From Brasenia schreberi (lineage: Eukaryota; Streptophyta; Magnoliopsida; Nymphaeales; Cabombaceae), in the NCBI GenBank assembly GCA_036023115.1, contig JAYKKT010000064.1, forward strand, positions 10,925,001 through 10,989,000: a DNA stretch of 64,000 nucleotides, written 5' to 3'. Positions within the stretch are counted from its first letter, which is position 1, and every line of letters starts with the position of its first letter. A model generated the notes under the pieces. That model did no database searches and was not told where the DNA came from. It was given only the letters and a program-made list of their open reading frames with translations. The position numbers and the translations under genes were made by a program. Shown here in pieces: positions 39,440-51,470 of the stretch.

Positions 39440-40680
39440 TGCAGAAGATAAGCAATTATCTTCTCTCTCTGTTGATATATACTCTTGGTGAAATGTCACA
39501 CTTGTGTGGTGTAACTGCTTTTCTAAATGGAGATTTAGATGAAATCATATATATACAGGACCGTGAAGGATACAGAGTTAAAGGCAAGAAGATAAAGTAT
39601 ATAAGTTAAAAAATATCTCTATATGGCCTTAAACCTTCACCCATCAATGGTATTTGACTTTTCAAAATGTCATTCTACAACTTGAGTTTATGGCTAATGA
39701 ATTTGATCACTCTATATATGTCAGGAATAGTGTGTCACTTTGTCATCTTATTATTATATATAAATGATATTGTTGACAGAGAATGACAATGAGATGATTG
39801 TCAAAACAAGTTATGGTTAAACTCATGGTCTGAAATAAAGGATATTGGGGAAGTATCCTATATCCTAGGTATAAAGATTTCTCGAGACAGAGAATCTAAA
39901 CTTCTATGTCTAATAGGAGAGATATATCAATTATATCCTCAAGAAGTTTAAAATGAGTGAATGCAAGTCTGCATCTACACTAGTTACAAAAGGGATCAAA
40001 TTGAGAAGGTTGATTATTCTGGTGAAGGAGATGATAAGCCTAATGTTCCTTATGCACAAGCTGTAGGAAGCTTGATGTATGATATGTTATGTACAAGACT
40101 TGATATCATCTTCGTTGTTGGTTTTATAAATAGTTATCAAAGTAATCCTAGTTGGCAACACTAGATAGTTGTGAAAAGTATTATAAGATATCTTATAGGA
40201 ACAAAAGACTTAAAATTGTGTTTTCAAGCAGATGAACTGAAAGTGATAGAATACTCATATGATAACTTTGTTGGGAGCAAAGATGACAACAAATCAACCT
40301 TAGGACAAATATTCTTATTTGGAGGTAGAGTTGGTTCTTGGGCACGTAAGAAACAGTGTTGTATAGCGTTGCATACAGAGGAGGTTAAGTATGTAGCTTG
40401 TTGTATGGCTACAACTAGTGTTGTTTGGATAAGCCGTTTCATACATGATCTGAAGCTGGATATAGTCAATGAGCCAGTTGTGAGCAGAGCTGACAACTTC
40501 AAAAGCAAGCATATAATGGTTAAATACCACTATGTTCATGATATATTTATGAGAAAGAAAATATCCATCTCATATATGCCAACTGATGATATGTTGGCGA
40601 ATTCCTTGACTAAAGGCAAAACAGAAGATTTTTTCTCAAAGCATGTTACAAACATGGTTTGAGATATGTTTGATTGTCAT
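39440..40680 (+). mobile_element. Ty1-copia remnant: reverse transcriptase and RNase H
   Basis: Starts within reverse transcriptase (TAFLNGDLDEIIYIQDREGY at about 39510-39580, then KISLYGLKPSP). A decayed active site follows near 39755 (LLYINDIVD in place of LYVDDILL), then IKDIGEVSYILGIKISRDRE near 39835-39895. After a stop comes an RNase H tail (40171-40662) with GSWARKKQCCIALHTEEVKYV, VKYHYVHDIFMRKKISISYM and MLANSLTKGKTEDFFSKHV. It belongs to the same family as the elements at 47.3 and 54.3 kb, which share the final residues before the stop. Gag, protease and integrase are missing. Confidence 0.8.
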
Positions 40681-43090
40681 ATAAGTAAGAAACCACACAA
40701 TAGTTAATGATTGCAACACGATCATAAATGACATGACTAGGAAAAACCCCTCAAAAGTGGGAGGTAAAACCATTTTGTCAAAGATAAGGGCTCCATAATG
40801 GAAAGCCTAGTTAGGGAATCTGGGGAGGATGGATCTAAGCACTGTTCTATAAATTCAATGTAGCGCACTCAACTCAATACAGACTGAAAATGAAACAAGA
40901 AAGTCAACTCGATACAAACTGAAAACGAAACAAGAAAGCTCAGAAAGAAATCCTCTCTAAAAAATTTGGCTGTGAGAAACCGGAACTAACATACCTTCGC
41001 ATTTTGTTCTTCATCTCTTCATTCAAAGGCCATCTGTTGTGTATCTGGCAAGGAATCCGGCGAGGTATGCAAGAAAATCACCATTAATGGCTGCACACTA
41101 CGACTCGGGCAACATGAAGTGCATTTTCCCCCTTGACTCTTCTCAACCGAACCATGGACTTCATCACCAAAATACTGCTTAGTATCGGTTAGATATGCTA
41201 TCATGGTTTCAAAGGCTGGTAGGAAGAACCTTTCATGAAAAAAATGTTTCTATCTCGACCCACATTTGAATTGAGCTAGGCATCAACATGGAATAGCAGT
41301 AGAATGTAGTTCTCGTCAAGTTGGATGAGAGTAACTAGATCTTATAAAACCCATTACATCCCAACGCTTTGCACTACGATGTGAAACAACCAATATGCCC
41401 ATCATAGATTTGTTATCCCGTCTAAAAAAGGTCACAAAGCTTCGAATGTTCAATCCTCGCGGTAGCGGCTACATGGTATCAACTTTTTTAGGTACAACTT
41501 TTAGTAGATGGCCCCCGCAGTAGGAGGATTAGCTGGTTTTGGTCTACCATAGTTCATCCCAAGTTCAAGATTAAGGTTTTGGTCCCAAGGCGCGGTGACT
41601 GTAGCAGGGCTAGAGTATAGTTATGCTATTTGAGGGTTACCTTAGGGCGGTGGCCATCATCTGTTCATATCGGTTTAGTCGCTTTGGGATTTGTCCGATT
41701 GTGGTTGGGGTTCCCAGTTGACCCATAGATAGGCCTTGCAGGAGGCCTTATCTGGCATGGGTCTACAGGAACTTTTGCTGGGGAGGCACTCCTCAAAGCG
41801 TTGATATGCCTGAGAAGTTGTTACCTGCACATGCCCCCTAGTCATGGCTGATTGTTGATGCCTTTGTCTTGTGTTGCATGAAAAGGAGAATGCTTCGGGC
41901 TTGTGGTCCAACCGGTGGTCCTTAAGTTCCCTCTCTAACACCGTGTTGATATCATTCAACACAATTAAGAGGTCCTTGCAGTGGTGCGACGGAGTGTTGA
42001 TGACCTTTGACAAAGCTTACTCGAAATGCACCACGAGGGTTGAATGAATCTCAAATCACGAGGCAGGGTTAGCATCCACGTTAGCGGGTTCCTGCCACTA
42101 CAGGCTGGATATGGCACTCAAAGGATTCTCCCTTGTCATTGGATTCACTCTATCGTGACCGTGTAGGTTCTTTTGTACCTACGGGTTTAGAGTATCATCC
42201 CCGTCCAAGGGCAAACACCAGATTATCTTTTTCTTCTCTTTCGCATTCCATTGGATGTGCCAAAGAGAGGGTATTGTCAACAAAATCCTCTCGATCGAGC
42301 CCTTCTCTAACAAGCCTACGATTCTCGAGTTATTGCAGCGTACCAAAAGATAATTGGGTCGGCACCTCCAAATGACCTCCAGGTCTAATGAGTCGATCGA
42401 TGAAGAGGTAACAGGATGACAAGATTCTATCAGTCGAGCAACATAAGGACCCCCAAGAATTTCCTAGGATAGCTTGGCGTTGCAAAGAAATCGCCTTCTC
42501 CAAGGGAAACAGACTGATACCCAAGAAGTTGCTCAGGACTACTGGACATCGAGCAATATGGAGAACGATAAAAGATGGGCTTACTAAAGTCCTATGAAAA
42601 AAAAACGAATTTTTCAAATAAACTGAATGTAAATTTGAGTTGTGTTTGTGGAGATTCTCCTCTGTTTCGTCTACCCCCCTATGAGGGTATCACACATTAT
42701 CTTTTTCTCCACACCTACTGTTCTTTCTCCCTACACCTGTCATCCAACCGCTCGCAAGGGCGTACAACCGCCCTTTTGCTCATGTTGTAACCACCTTCAT
42801 CCTTTCGTCCCGCGTGAATCCTACCAATTTTAGTCAATGAGGCCAAGAGTGGAGAGTATGCATGCTTAACCGAATTCATTGGGACGGCTTGGCGACAGTT
42901 CTGTCGGATATGATGATACAATCTGCCAACAGATTGATTCCGATTCCCTTGTGCCGTTAGCTGTCTTAATACAGCGGTATCCGCCCTCGGTTGTGCATCT
43001 CGATGTCCTCAGCGATTGGAGCCTATTTCCCCTCTGAGCAAAACCCGCCGTTGTTGCATTCCGCTTTTGGTAATTGACATACCCTATCAT
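40681..43090. other. Intergenic, possible retroelement debris
   Basis: Just after the copia remnant, 40740-40930 may be its 3' untranslated region or LTR. It contains 'caactcaatacagactgaaa' and 'aactcgatacaaactgaaaa', an imperfect 40-bp tandem. From 41000 to 43000 there are moderately GC-rich stretches with short frames on both strands (for example 41675-42013, minus) that look like old coding sequence, perhaps gypsy gag, but no motif is firm enough to call. Confidence 0.4.
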
Positions 43091-45602
43091 TTACCGATCA
43101 TGATTTTCAGCATTTGCAGCCGATTTTCCAGGATGTGTAGGTTGACCTTGGGGAGGTGGCGGTTGTGGAATGTATGGGATCAGTGGTGTGCCATGCTCAA
43201 TAGGACCAGATTTGATAGTTGCTTTAGAGCTCGGAACTGGATCAACAAGATGATAATCTTCCAATTGTATCGTTGGCAACCTCCTTTTAGTCATACCATG
43301 ATCCTCCTGAAAAGGAGCAGTTAAATGCAAAAGTTGTAAACAGTAAGGTTCAAAAAGCACCTCACAGACATGGAGGCTGTAGCATAGAACGTGTGTTTGT
43401 GGGTGCAACTTGATCGAGGGAACACGTGAAGACTTCTAAAACTCTTAAGCTGTTAGGTATACCATGTCTGCCTTTAAGTAGGGACGCTGCTAAACCAGGA
43501 GACAGTAGCTATGTGGGAGGAACAATTCTAAGCTTACCTTCAGCTTCCTGCTCTCTGTTAACACTTCCGCTTCTTCTCTGAAGATTGAAACCGGAACTGT
43601 ATTCCGGTGATGCAGAAAAGATGCAATAAGGTGATTAGTTGCGCAATAAACCAAAGAATAAGAAAACGTTATCTGATTAGGCTTAAGTTAATGAAGACAG
43701 TAAGGTTCAAAAAGACTTCATTGAGAGGAGCATAGATAAAAAAACTAATAAATTCCCTGTCAAAACCAATTTGGTCAAATCAAATATCTTAAAGCAACTC
43801 TGAAAAGATTGCCATTACACTGGTTCTACTTAACAGTCGTTGAGCATTTGAAAAATCAAGACTTTAATCTTTCCATTTGAATCTACCATCTAGGAACTCG
43901 AGAATCATATAACAGGATCCAATGGAGAAATAATTGCATAAAAGTAAAACTCTGATAATTTGACTAAAGAAACAAGTTCAAATCTTACACTCTCTACAGT
44001 AATAGCTGATTCTTAATGCTGGTACAGAAAGCAACAGATAACATATATACAAAAATGAATACTAGCAACAATTTACTCCATGGAGGACACACAAGAAATT
44101 ATTAGTGTTTAGAAGCAAGTACTACATATAGCCCAAGGATCCCACATTAGAAAGACATTATAAATAACTATTAAGGAAGCCAAACCATCACAACTTATAC
44201 CTTGAGAATAACATGACTTGCTCTTCCACACTAAAAATTGAGGATCATGCAGTTCATGTGATTTGAATTACATTATCTTGAAAGGAGGGAATTAGAGGTA
44301 ATCAAGTGAATGATATGTCCGTATCACTAAAGAGCATGAAATACTTCAGAAACTTTAGGATAAGTATTAACGGAGAATAACTTCATTAAGAGTTGGTCTT
44401 GCTCACACTGTTCTATTCGCATGTAGTCATTTCCATGATTCTCGGAGGAGGAGCTTACAAAAAAAGAAAAGAGATTTCGAGTCTGAATCTCTTCAAGATT
44501 TTGGAATGACAATTTGAATTTGAATCGAAGTTGGGAGGGATATGATCTTTTATGCTGGAGGAATATCACAGCCAAACCAAGTTGTTCCTGCAGACTGCAA
44601 TGGTGCAATCAAAGTTGTTGGGATACTGAAAGTGTGGCCTGAAGTGCAAACCATGAGAGAAGCTTGTTGTTGTGAACTGTAAGGGTGTACTCCGAGTTGC
44701 TTAAGAATGTGAACGAGTTGCAAGTGAGCAGTTCTATATTGTTTGTAAACTATACCACTAGGAGGGTTGTCGAATGTATGCAGCCAAGAGGGTTACCGAA
44801 TATGTGCAGTCTTGCAGCCAGGAAGGCTACTGATTGTGTACAACCAGAAATGTTATTGATTGTGTGTAGTAAGGAGGACTACTAAATTGCTGAATGTATG
44901 GAGACAGGAATGCTATCGAATGTGTGCAGCTAGGAAGGTTGTTGAAAGTGTGTAGCGAAGAAGGCCGCCAAAAGTATACAGTTAGGAAGGTTGAAGAATG
45001 TGTGCAACCAAAAAGGGTAGTAGTGTTGTTGCCCAACATGAAAATAAGAAACAAGCAATCGTAGAAAGTCTGTTATCGTGAGTGTTATGAAGTAGGACCG
45101 ATTGTTGGACTCGATTTCTTGTAGGCAACGAGAGTTAGAGTATCAACTCTCGAAAGATCAAACTATTTATGGGTTTATTAACTAGTTTTTGAAAGGGTAT
45201 TGAAAACAACATTAGCTAGGAGGTACCGAGTGACTTAAGCACATAAAGAAAACAACTGGAATTATTTTTTTTATTAAGGAAAATCTTGTCTTTTAAGATA
45301 TAAAATCTATTATATAAGGACTTAATCCACAATAGAAAAGGTCCTTTTGAATAAAAGAGAGAAAAAAGAGTGTGGCCCTCCAATAGAGGGTCAGCCCTTC
45401 CTTCTCCATTGTTCTCTCGTGATCGTGTGTCATTACACATACACAAACACACACAGAGAGAACCTTGAGAATGGCAATTGTTGTTGATGCTTGCAATTGC
45501 AAGGAACAGTGCAGAAGCTCCTAGAGCCAAAAGCAGGAGAACCTGCAATTTCTTGAGAACCCTCGTTACTCGACAACGAAGACAGCAAGAAAACACTAAC
45601 AC
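43091..45602 (-). CDS. Small three-exon gene, short protein with one membrane segment; family not named
   Basis: Three minus-strand exons fit by splice phase: about 45602-45464 (ends CAA G, donor AAG/GTTCTC), 43596-43538 (starts TT CCG; donor AAG/GTAAGC) and 43306-43091 (acceptor ccttttcag; TGA stop). Joined, they give about 137 residues. Residues about 19-39 form one strong hydrophobic helix (LQVLLLLALGASALFLAI) after a basic segment (LRCRVTRVLKK), so it is probably a signal anchor or uncleaved signal peptide. Then come SIFREEAEVLTESRKLK, KRRLPTIQLEDYHLVDPVP, SGPIEHGTPLIPYIP and a Pro-rich end (QPPPPQGQP). The C-terminal part is likely extracellular or lumenal. No in-frame ATG precedes exon 1: the frame begins after a stop at a GTG/CTA-rich stretch, and a TATATAA lies just upstream. 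Either an upstream exon is missed or the start is lost. I cannot name the family; function is unknown. Confidence 0.6.
43660..45215. other. Intron 1 of the small gene; repeat-like tract at 44740-45010
   Basis: AT-rich sequence with no frame of note. At about 44740-45010 a phrase like 'gccaggaaggctactgaatgtgtgcag' recurs roughly seven times in diverged form, giving an irregular minisatellite with ~36-base spacing. Confidence 0.45.
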
Positions 45603-45623
45603 CTTTAGAGATGCAGCTTGCGC

Positions 45624-45630
45624 ATTATAT
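45624..45630 (-). promoter_or_regulatory. TATA-box-like sequence before exon 1 of the small gene
   Basis: On the minus strand the sequence reads ctctatataatgcgc, about 22-28 bases above the first GTG of the exon-1 frame. If it is used, transcription would start inside or next to the exon-1 frame, which conflicts with an upstream start codon. This makes the start of the gene uncertain. Confidence 0.3.
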
Positions 45631-45639
45631 AGAGTTTAT

Positions 45640-47338
45640 TGACAGACATCAACAACGTTGATGCAGCTAGCTCAACAGACGTCAGATGGCGAAAATACAA
45701 AAGCCATACTCATTGAGATCAAAAGCATCAATCATAACACCCATTTTTAAAATCACTAAACGAGTCGGACAGGGGGATGGTGGAACTTGACGGTGGTACA
45801 GCTACGGTGAATCAGGAATGGGCACCAACTGTATCTAGCAGAGAAAAGACTTTGGCTTTCAAGTGACATGATTCAAATGCCATAGGAACAGTGTCGATAG
45901 TTAAAGGCTTAAAGCTACCTATTTCTTTTATATATTTAGGGAACTCGAGAAAATAAAGCATTCAATTGCCATTAAAGCGTCTTCATAACTCGAGGTACTT
46001 TAGCAACGAGTCTCCCAGGGACCAAGTTACCATCCAATACAATATAATGGTTCTCCCCTTACTCATATAATGAGGGTAGTGAAGAGAGACAATGGGTGCC
46101 GTTTGGCTCCCGTCGATCGATTTCTACGATGTCTGTAGGTTTCATTCTTTTCTTTTTCCTTCTTTCTTGCAAGTCTTTGTTTTTAAGAACAGAACCTTCT
46201 TTAAGCCTCACTCACATGGTCAACTGTAATCTTTTTTTTTTTTTTTCTTTGTTCTTCTTACTCTTTCTCTCTGTTTTCATATATATTTTTCTCATATGAA
46301 TAGGAAGAGAATATAAAGAAATAGAGTGATTTTATACTTGCCTGAGCTTTTGGCACTTTTAAAAGGTTTGAAAACGAAATATTCAAAAATATATATTTTA
46401 TCCTTTTGATGATCAAATGGTATGTTGGGGTTTTTTTGCAAGATGATTGGTTTTTATCGGTGTTATCATTATTTACAGTAAGATTTTGTATTTTTTATTT
46501 GAGGCAGGCCATGTTTTGTATTTGTATTATTCTTTAATTATTTACTATTCTGTCATTATAAGTAAAATGTTATATTTTCATTTTGAGACAACCAGTATTC
46601 TTCTTATTTTTTCTTCTTTAATTATATACTATTTTGTGGAGCAATTTGTATCTTTTTCTTTCATAAATCAAGCTCTCATTTTTTGGTAGAAAAAATAACA
46701 TGATAGAGGAAGCAATTTTTGGCAAGACAGGAAGATTGGAGGTTTAGATTGAGCTTAAGCACCTCCGGTAGTGTTTGGGTTGTTCTAAGCAATTGCAAAA
46801 GTTAGGTTCCCAAATGCGACTCTTTAAGTAGTGGGTGGCCACTATTGGCCTTATTACTAGCAACAATCATGAAATACGGGAAGAAGGGTCCTCTTCTTAG
46901 ATTTCATGAGTTGCATTTCAAAAATATAAAGGTTATTCAAACTATTTTCTTTTACTTTTTGAAAAGGTCTTAAGCATCTCTCGGATGAAAGGGAATGATT
47001 GTTAAAAAGGAAATCCTATAGAAGAAAACTCAAAAGATAGAAAAAGCCATGTATATATACAAAAGAAATATATAAAAAATATACACAATACACAATACAG
47101 TCTTCTTAAGAAAACCCTTTGCGGGTAATCTCGTCCCTATCTCTCTTCTTCTCTCTCATCTCATTTTATAGGCTCATTATTATTGATATAATACGAGACT
47201 CGAAACTACAACACATTATATATAAGAGAGAAAAACAGAGAAAAACAGAAAAACAGAGAAACTACAACACTTAAAAGCAGAGAACCACCATCAACACTAT
47301 GACAGTCGGCTCCATCAAAGTATCGTCAGCCCCAACAT
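45640..47338. other. Intergenic; right part probably the 5' LTR of the next copia element
   Basis: T-rich tracts lie at 46140-46300 and AT-rich frames at 46447-46689, with no supported gene. The part nearest 47338 should hold the 5' LTR of the element that follows, since a primer binding site begins at 47339. I could not find the LTR's left end because no second LTR survives for comparison. Confidence 0.4.
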
Positions 47339-50300
47339 CTGGTATCAGAACCTCATTCAAGCTCCTCGATGACTCCATAGCAGGTACATCGGTTCTGTAA
47401 AAAAAACTATGAGAAAGTAGTCTAACAATTTTGAAAAAAAATTGACATAAGTTTTTACAAATAAAATAACAAAGAAGGGAAAGGGAGAAAAGATATAGAC
47501 ACAACCGAAAGTCACCCATTAAAGGAGGCCTTAGCTAGGTCGCATCCTTCAAAATAAACATACAACCTAAATGCCATCCATAGAGAAAATCGTCGACCAC
47601 TTCCTTTTTTTTCTCTTCCTCTTTAGAGAAAATCGTTGACCACTTCCTTTTTTTTCTCTCCCTCTTTGCAAAAACCGAAGAAGAAAAAAGAGAGGAACAT
47701 AGGCCAAATGCGAAAGCTAAGCCAAGCTAGAGGTGACAACTAGGTCAGGCCAGGCCAGCGGCGAAGAACCGCCAGCGGCCTATCACCCCCTCTCACACGC
47801 TCTCTCTCCTTCGTCTTTCAAGCGATTTTTTAGGTGCAATTACCTTTTTGCCCTTATATAAAAACTTCAACTATGAAATAATGTAGAATAAAATTATCGA
47901 AATGTTTAGATATTTTTATGTGAAAAAACTTATATACCCTTATGCAAGTAAAAAGTCTTTTATATGCTCTAACAATTTGTGAAACCACGATAAACCATAG
48001 AGTAGTTTTACTGATTTGTCCCTAGTCCTTTTACGAAATTACAAAACCCAAGATTCAAGTAGTTTTACGGATATAGCCCTCTTAGTTTTACAAATTATCT
48101 TTTATGCCAATTGACAAAAGTAAAAGTTTACCGTTGTACCTTTTGAGAAATATAGAGAACAATATTTTTTGTGTTTAGCCCTATTTTTTATTATATTTTC
48201 AAAGAGGTAATTATATGTTAAATAAGCATTTAGGTGTGAGGTTATTTTTGTTGTTGATTCTTTATTAAATGTCTTATGTAAATCCATTTGATACATGTTT
48301 TATGTTTTTTTATTTAAAAATATGCAAACTCTCCACTTGTTGTCTGTAGAAAAAATTATTAAAAATGACTTCTAGAATTTGTGTGTATAAATTGACAAAG
48401 ATGGAAAAGTTAAATGGCCTAAATTTTCAAACTTTGAAGAGGAGAATTCCATTGGCCTTAAGTTTAGAGGTAGTTGATTATGTACTTACAGAAATTGTAT
48501 TACCCCCTACGCTAGTTGCAACAAATAAAGAAAAAGAAAAATATAAGACATTTCTAAAGGATTAAACTATAGCAAGGACCATAATGTTGACGTACATAGA
48601 AAATAACTTGATTAGGGTCTTTGAGAAATATGAGACTGCTAAAGAATTATTTAATTTCCTAACAAAAAATATGATATTACAACTAAGTTGGATATACAAC
48701 TACTCTTTCAAAAATACAATTCTTATAAAATGAAAGAAGGTGATAACGTAGTTGAACATGTTAACAAAATGATGGTAATAGTTAGGCATTTAACTGTAGC
48801 AAAGTCAATCATTCCTAAATCAATGTAGATATCCATGATTTTAAATAGTTTACCCCCTTTTTCGAAAATGGTAACCACAACACTTAGACTTTGACTAGAT
48901 TTTATAATTGAAAAAGAACATATGAATAAAAATAAAAGAAAAAGGTTGTTAGTTGCTCAAGATGATTTAGGTTTAACTCTAAAACTAATTGAAATAAAAA
49001 AAATCAAATAAAAAATTTTGTAAGAATAAAAAATAGAGTCGTCAAAACTTTAAGAAATCACAGGAATCTTCTTTTCGAGTAAAATGCTTTAACTATGGTA
49101 AGATAGTACATTGCAAAAGGTACTACTGTAATAAGAAGACCATTGCTGAAAACAATCAACGACACGGTCCAACAGAGAAGTAGGACATAATCTACATCAT
49201 TTATGAGTATCTCTATATGAACCATCCGGTGACTGGTTGGTGGATCAACTCTAGAGCGATGCAATATATTTCAAAGAGCAAAGAGAGAGCAATGGATCTC
49301 AAAGAATACAACCCGTGCGAGCGTCGGGTATATATGGAGAATAATCCATTTTCTCATGTTCTTAGAGTTGGGTCCTTTAGGATTTTTGTACAAAGTATAT
49401 TAATTATACTTATTGATGTATTAATTATGTCAACTATTAGGCGTAATCTTGTATCATCCTTGACTTAATAAATAAAGAGTTTGAAGTCGAGTTTGTCCCT
49501 ACCAAAGTTATTGTGGGAAATCATGATTAGATAACTTTTTCTAGTTTATTTGATGTTGAGCATGGATTGTTCAAACTCAATATAAATGAAAAGGAAGGTT
49601 CTTCTTCTGCTTATATTGATAGTGTCTATGTCATTGATGTAAATATATGACATAAAAGATTGGGTCATATAAGTTTAAAGAAGTTGAGAAAATTAATCAG
49701 CTTTAACTTATTACTCAATTTTTATGAAAACACTTTTAATAAGTATGAAGCATGTATACAAGAGAAAATGACTAGAAATTCATTTTTCAAAGAAGTAATT
49801 AGGGCAACAACCCTACTAAAGATTATTTACACTGATATATGTGAACCATTTAGTATAAAATCATATCAAGTAAGGTTTATTTTATAACCTTTATCGATGA
49901 TTACTCGAGATATATATATATATATCTTAGCAAATAAATCTGACATACTTGAAACATTCAAAAAATATAAGCAAAAAGTTGAGAACCAATTAGAGGCGGA
50001 GAATATACTCTATAAAATTTTTAGAATTCTCTAAAGACTTTGATATTGCAAAGTAAACTACAATGCCCAAGATACCTCAATAAAATGGTGTAGCAAAGAG
50101 ATATAACATGACCCTATTGAATGTGATAAGTTCTACGTTAACCTATGCTTCTCTGTTAAGGGTATTTTGGAGAGAAGCAGTAAATACAATTATGTATATA
50201 CTCAATATAGTTTCATGTAAAATTATATTCTCTATACCATATGAGATATGGTTTGAAAGAAAAACAAACCTAGGATATCTCAGGAAGTAGGGATCTATCG

Positions 50301-51470
50301 CTCATGTAAATATACTTAGTTAGTCAAGAGACAAACTAGATAGTAGGTCCTTAAGATGTATATTCATCGGATATCCTAAAGGATCTAAAGGATATTAGTT
50401 TTATAATAAAGACCATGAACTAATAGAAAACAAGGATATTGAATTCTTAGAAGATACTAAAAATAACATTATTCAAAATGATAATGAGTATGTTGATAAT
50501 CTAGTAGATCTAGATCAATCTTCATTTGAAGCTATAGATGAGGTTCCTAAACAAATTGAAACTTTAAGGGGAAACAAAAGACATAGGGTCACATCGTCTT
50601 ACTTGAAGGATTATCACACTTACCTTTCAGAGGAAATGTGTAATTTAGTAGATTTAGATAAACTGACTTATAACTTGATATATCAATAGGCTGTTGACTC
50701 ATCTAAATCTTCAGATTGAGAAAAAGTCATGGATGAAGAAATTGAATCCACTAAGAAAAACCAAATTTGAGAATTAGATAATTTATTAAGAGAAAGAAAA
50801 CCCATATGCTGTAAATGGGTTATCAAAAAGAAATATAAGGTCGATGAAACAATCGATAAGTTTAAAGTGAGATTGATTGCAAATGGTTTTTCGTAGAAGG
50901 AGGATATAGATTATGTTGAAACATATTCTTCTTTTGTGAAATTTACATCTATAAGAATAATCCTGACAATATCAACATGTTATGATTTGGATTTACATCA
51001 AATAGATGTAAAAACTGTTTTCTAAATGGAGATTTAGATAAATCATATTATGCATCAACCCGAAGGATACATAATTGAAGGCTAAGAAGATAAAGTATAT
51101 AGGTTAAAAAATCCTTATACGACCTTAAACAATCACCTCATAAATTGTATTTGTCTTTTCAAAATGACATTATTGAATTTGGGTTTGTAGTTAATAAACT
51201 TGATCATTGTTTATATGTCTGGAACAATGGAAGCCACTTTGTCATCTTATCATTATATGTAGATGACATATTATTGATTAGGAATGACAATGAGATGATT
51301 GTCAAAACAAAGTCATGGTTAAACTCAAGGTTTAAAATGAAGGAAATGGGGAAAGCATACTATATCCTTGATATAAAGATTTCTTGAGATACATAATCCA
51401 AACTTCTTTGCCAAAGTCAAGAGAGATATTTATTATATTATCAAAAAGTTTAAAATGCAGCAATAGAAGC
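47339..51470 (+). mobile_element. Decayed Ty1-copia retrotransposon lacking its 3' end
   Basis: A primer binding site 'tggtatcagaacc' lies at 47339-47351. Gag starts near 48365 (KMEKLNGLNFQTLKRRIPLA). Then come a degenerate zinc knuckle near 49085 (KCFNYGKIVHCKRYYCNK), protease region TGWWINSRAMQYISKSKE (the usual DSGA is altered to NSRA), integrase HKRLGHISLKKLRKL near 49660, TDICEPF near 49840 and PQQNGVAKRYN near 50085, and reverse transcriptase KWVIKKKYKVDETIDKFK near 50820 and LYVDDILLIRNDNEMI near 51256-51300. The sequence leaves the family near 51470, before RNase H and the 3' LTR. Many stops. Same family as 54347-59801; their gag sequences align closely. Confidence 0.8.

Noticed and set aside
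41675..43090. Possible gypsy gag on the minus strand
   Set aside because: Some phrases look coding, but no zinc knuckle, protease or reverse transcriptase motif could be found.
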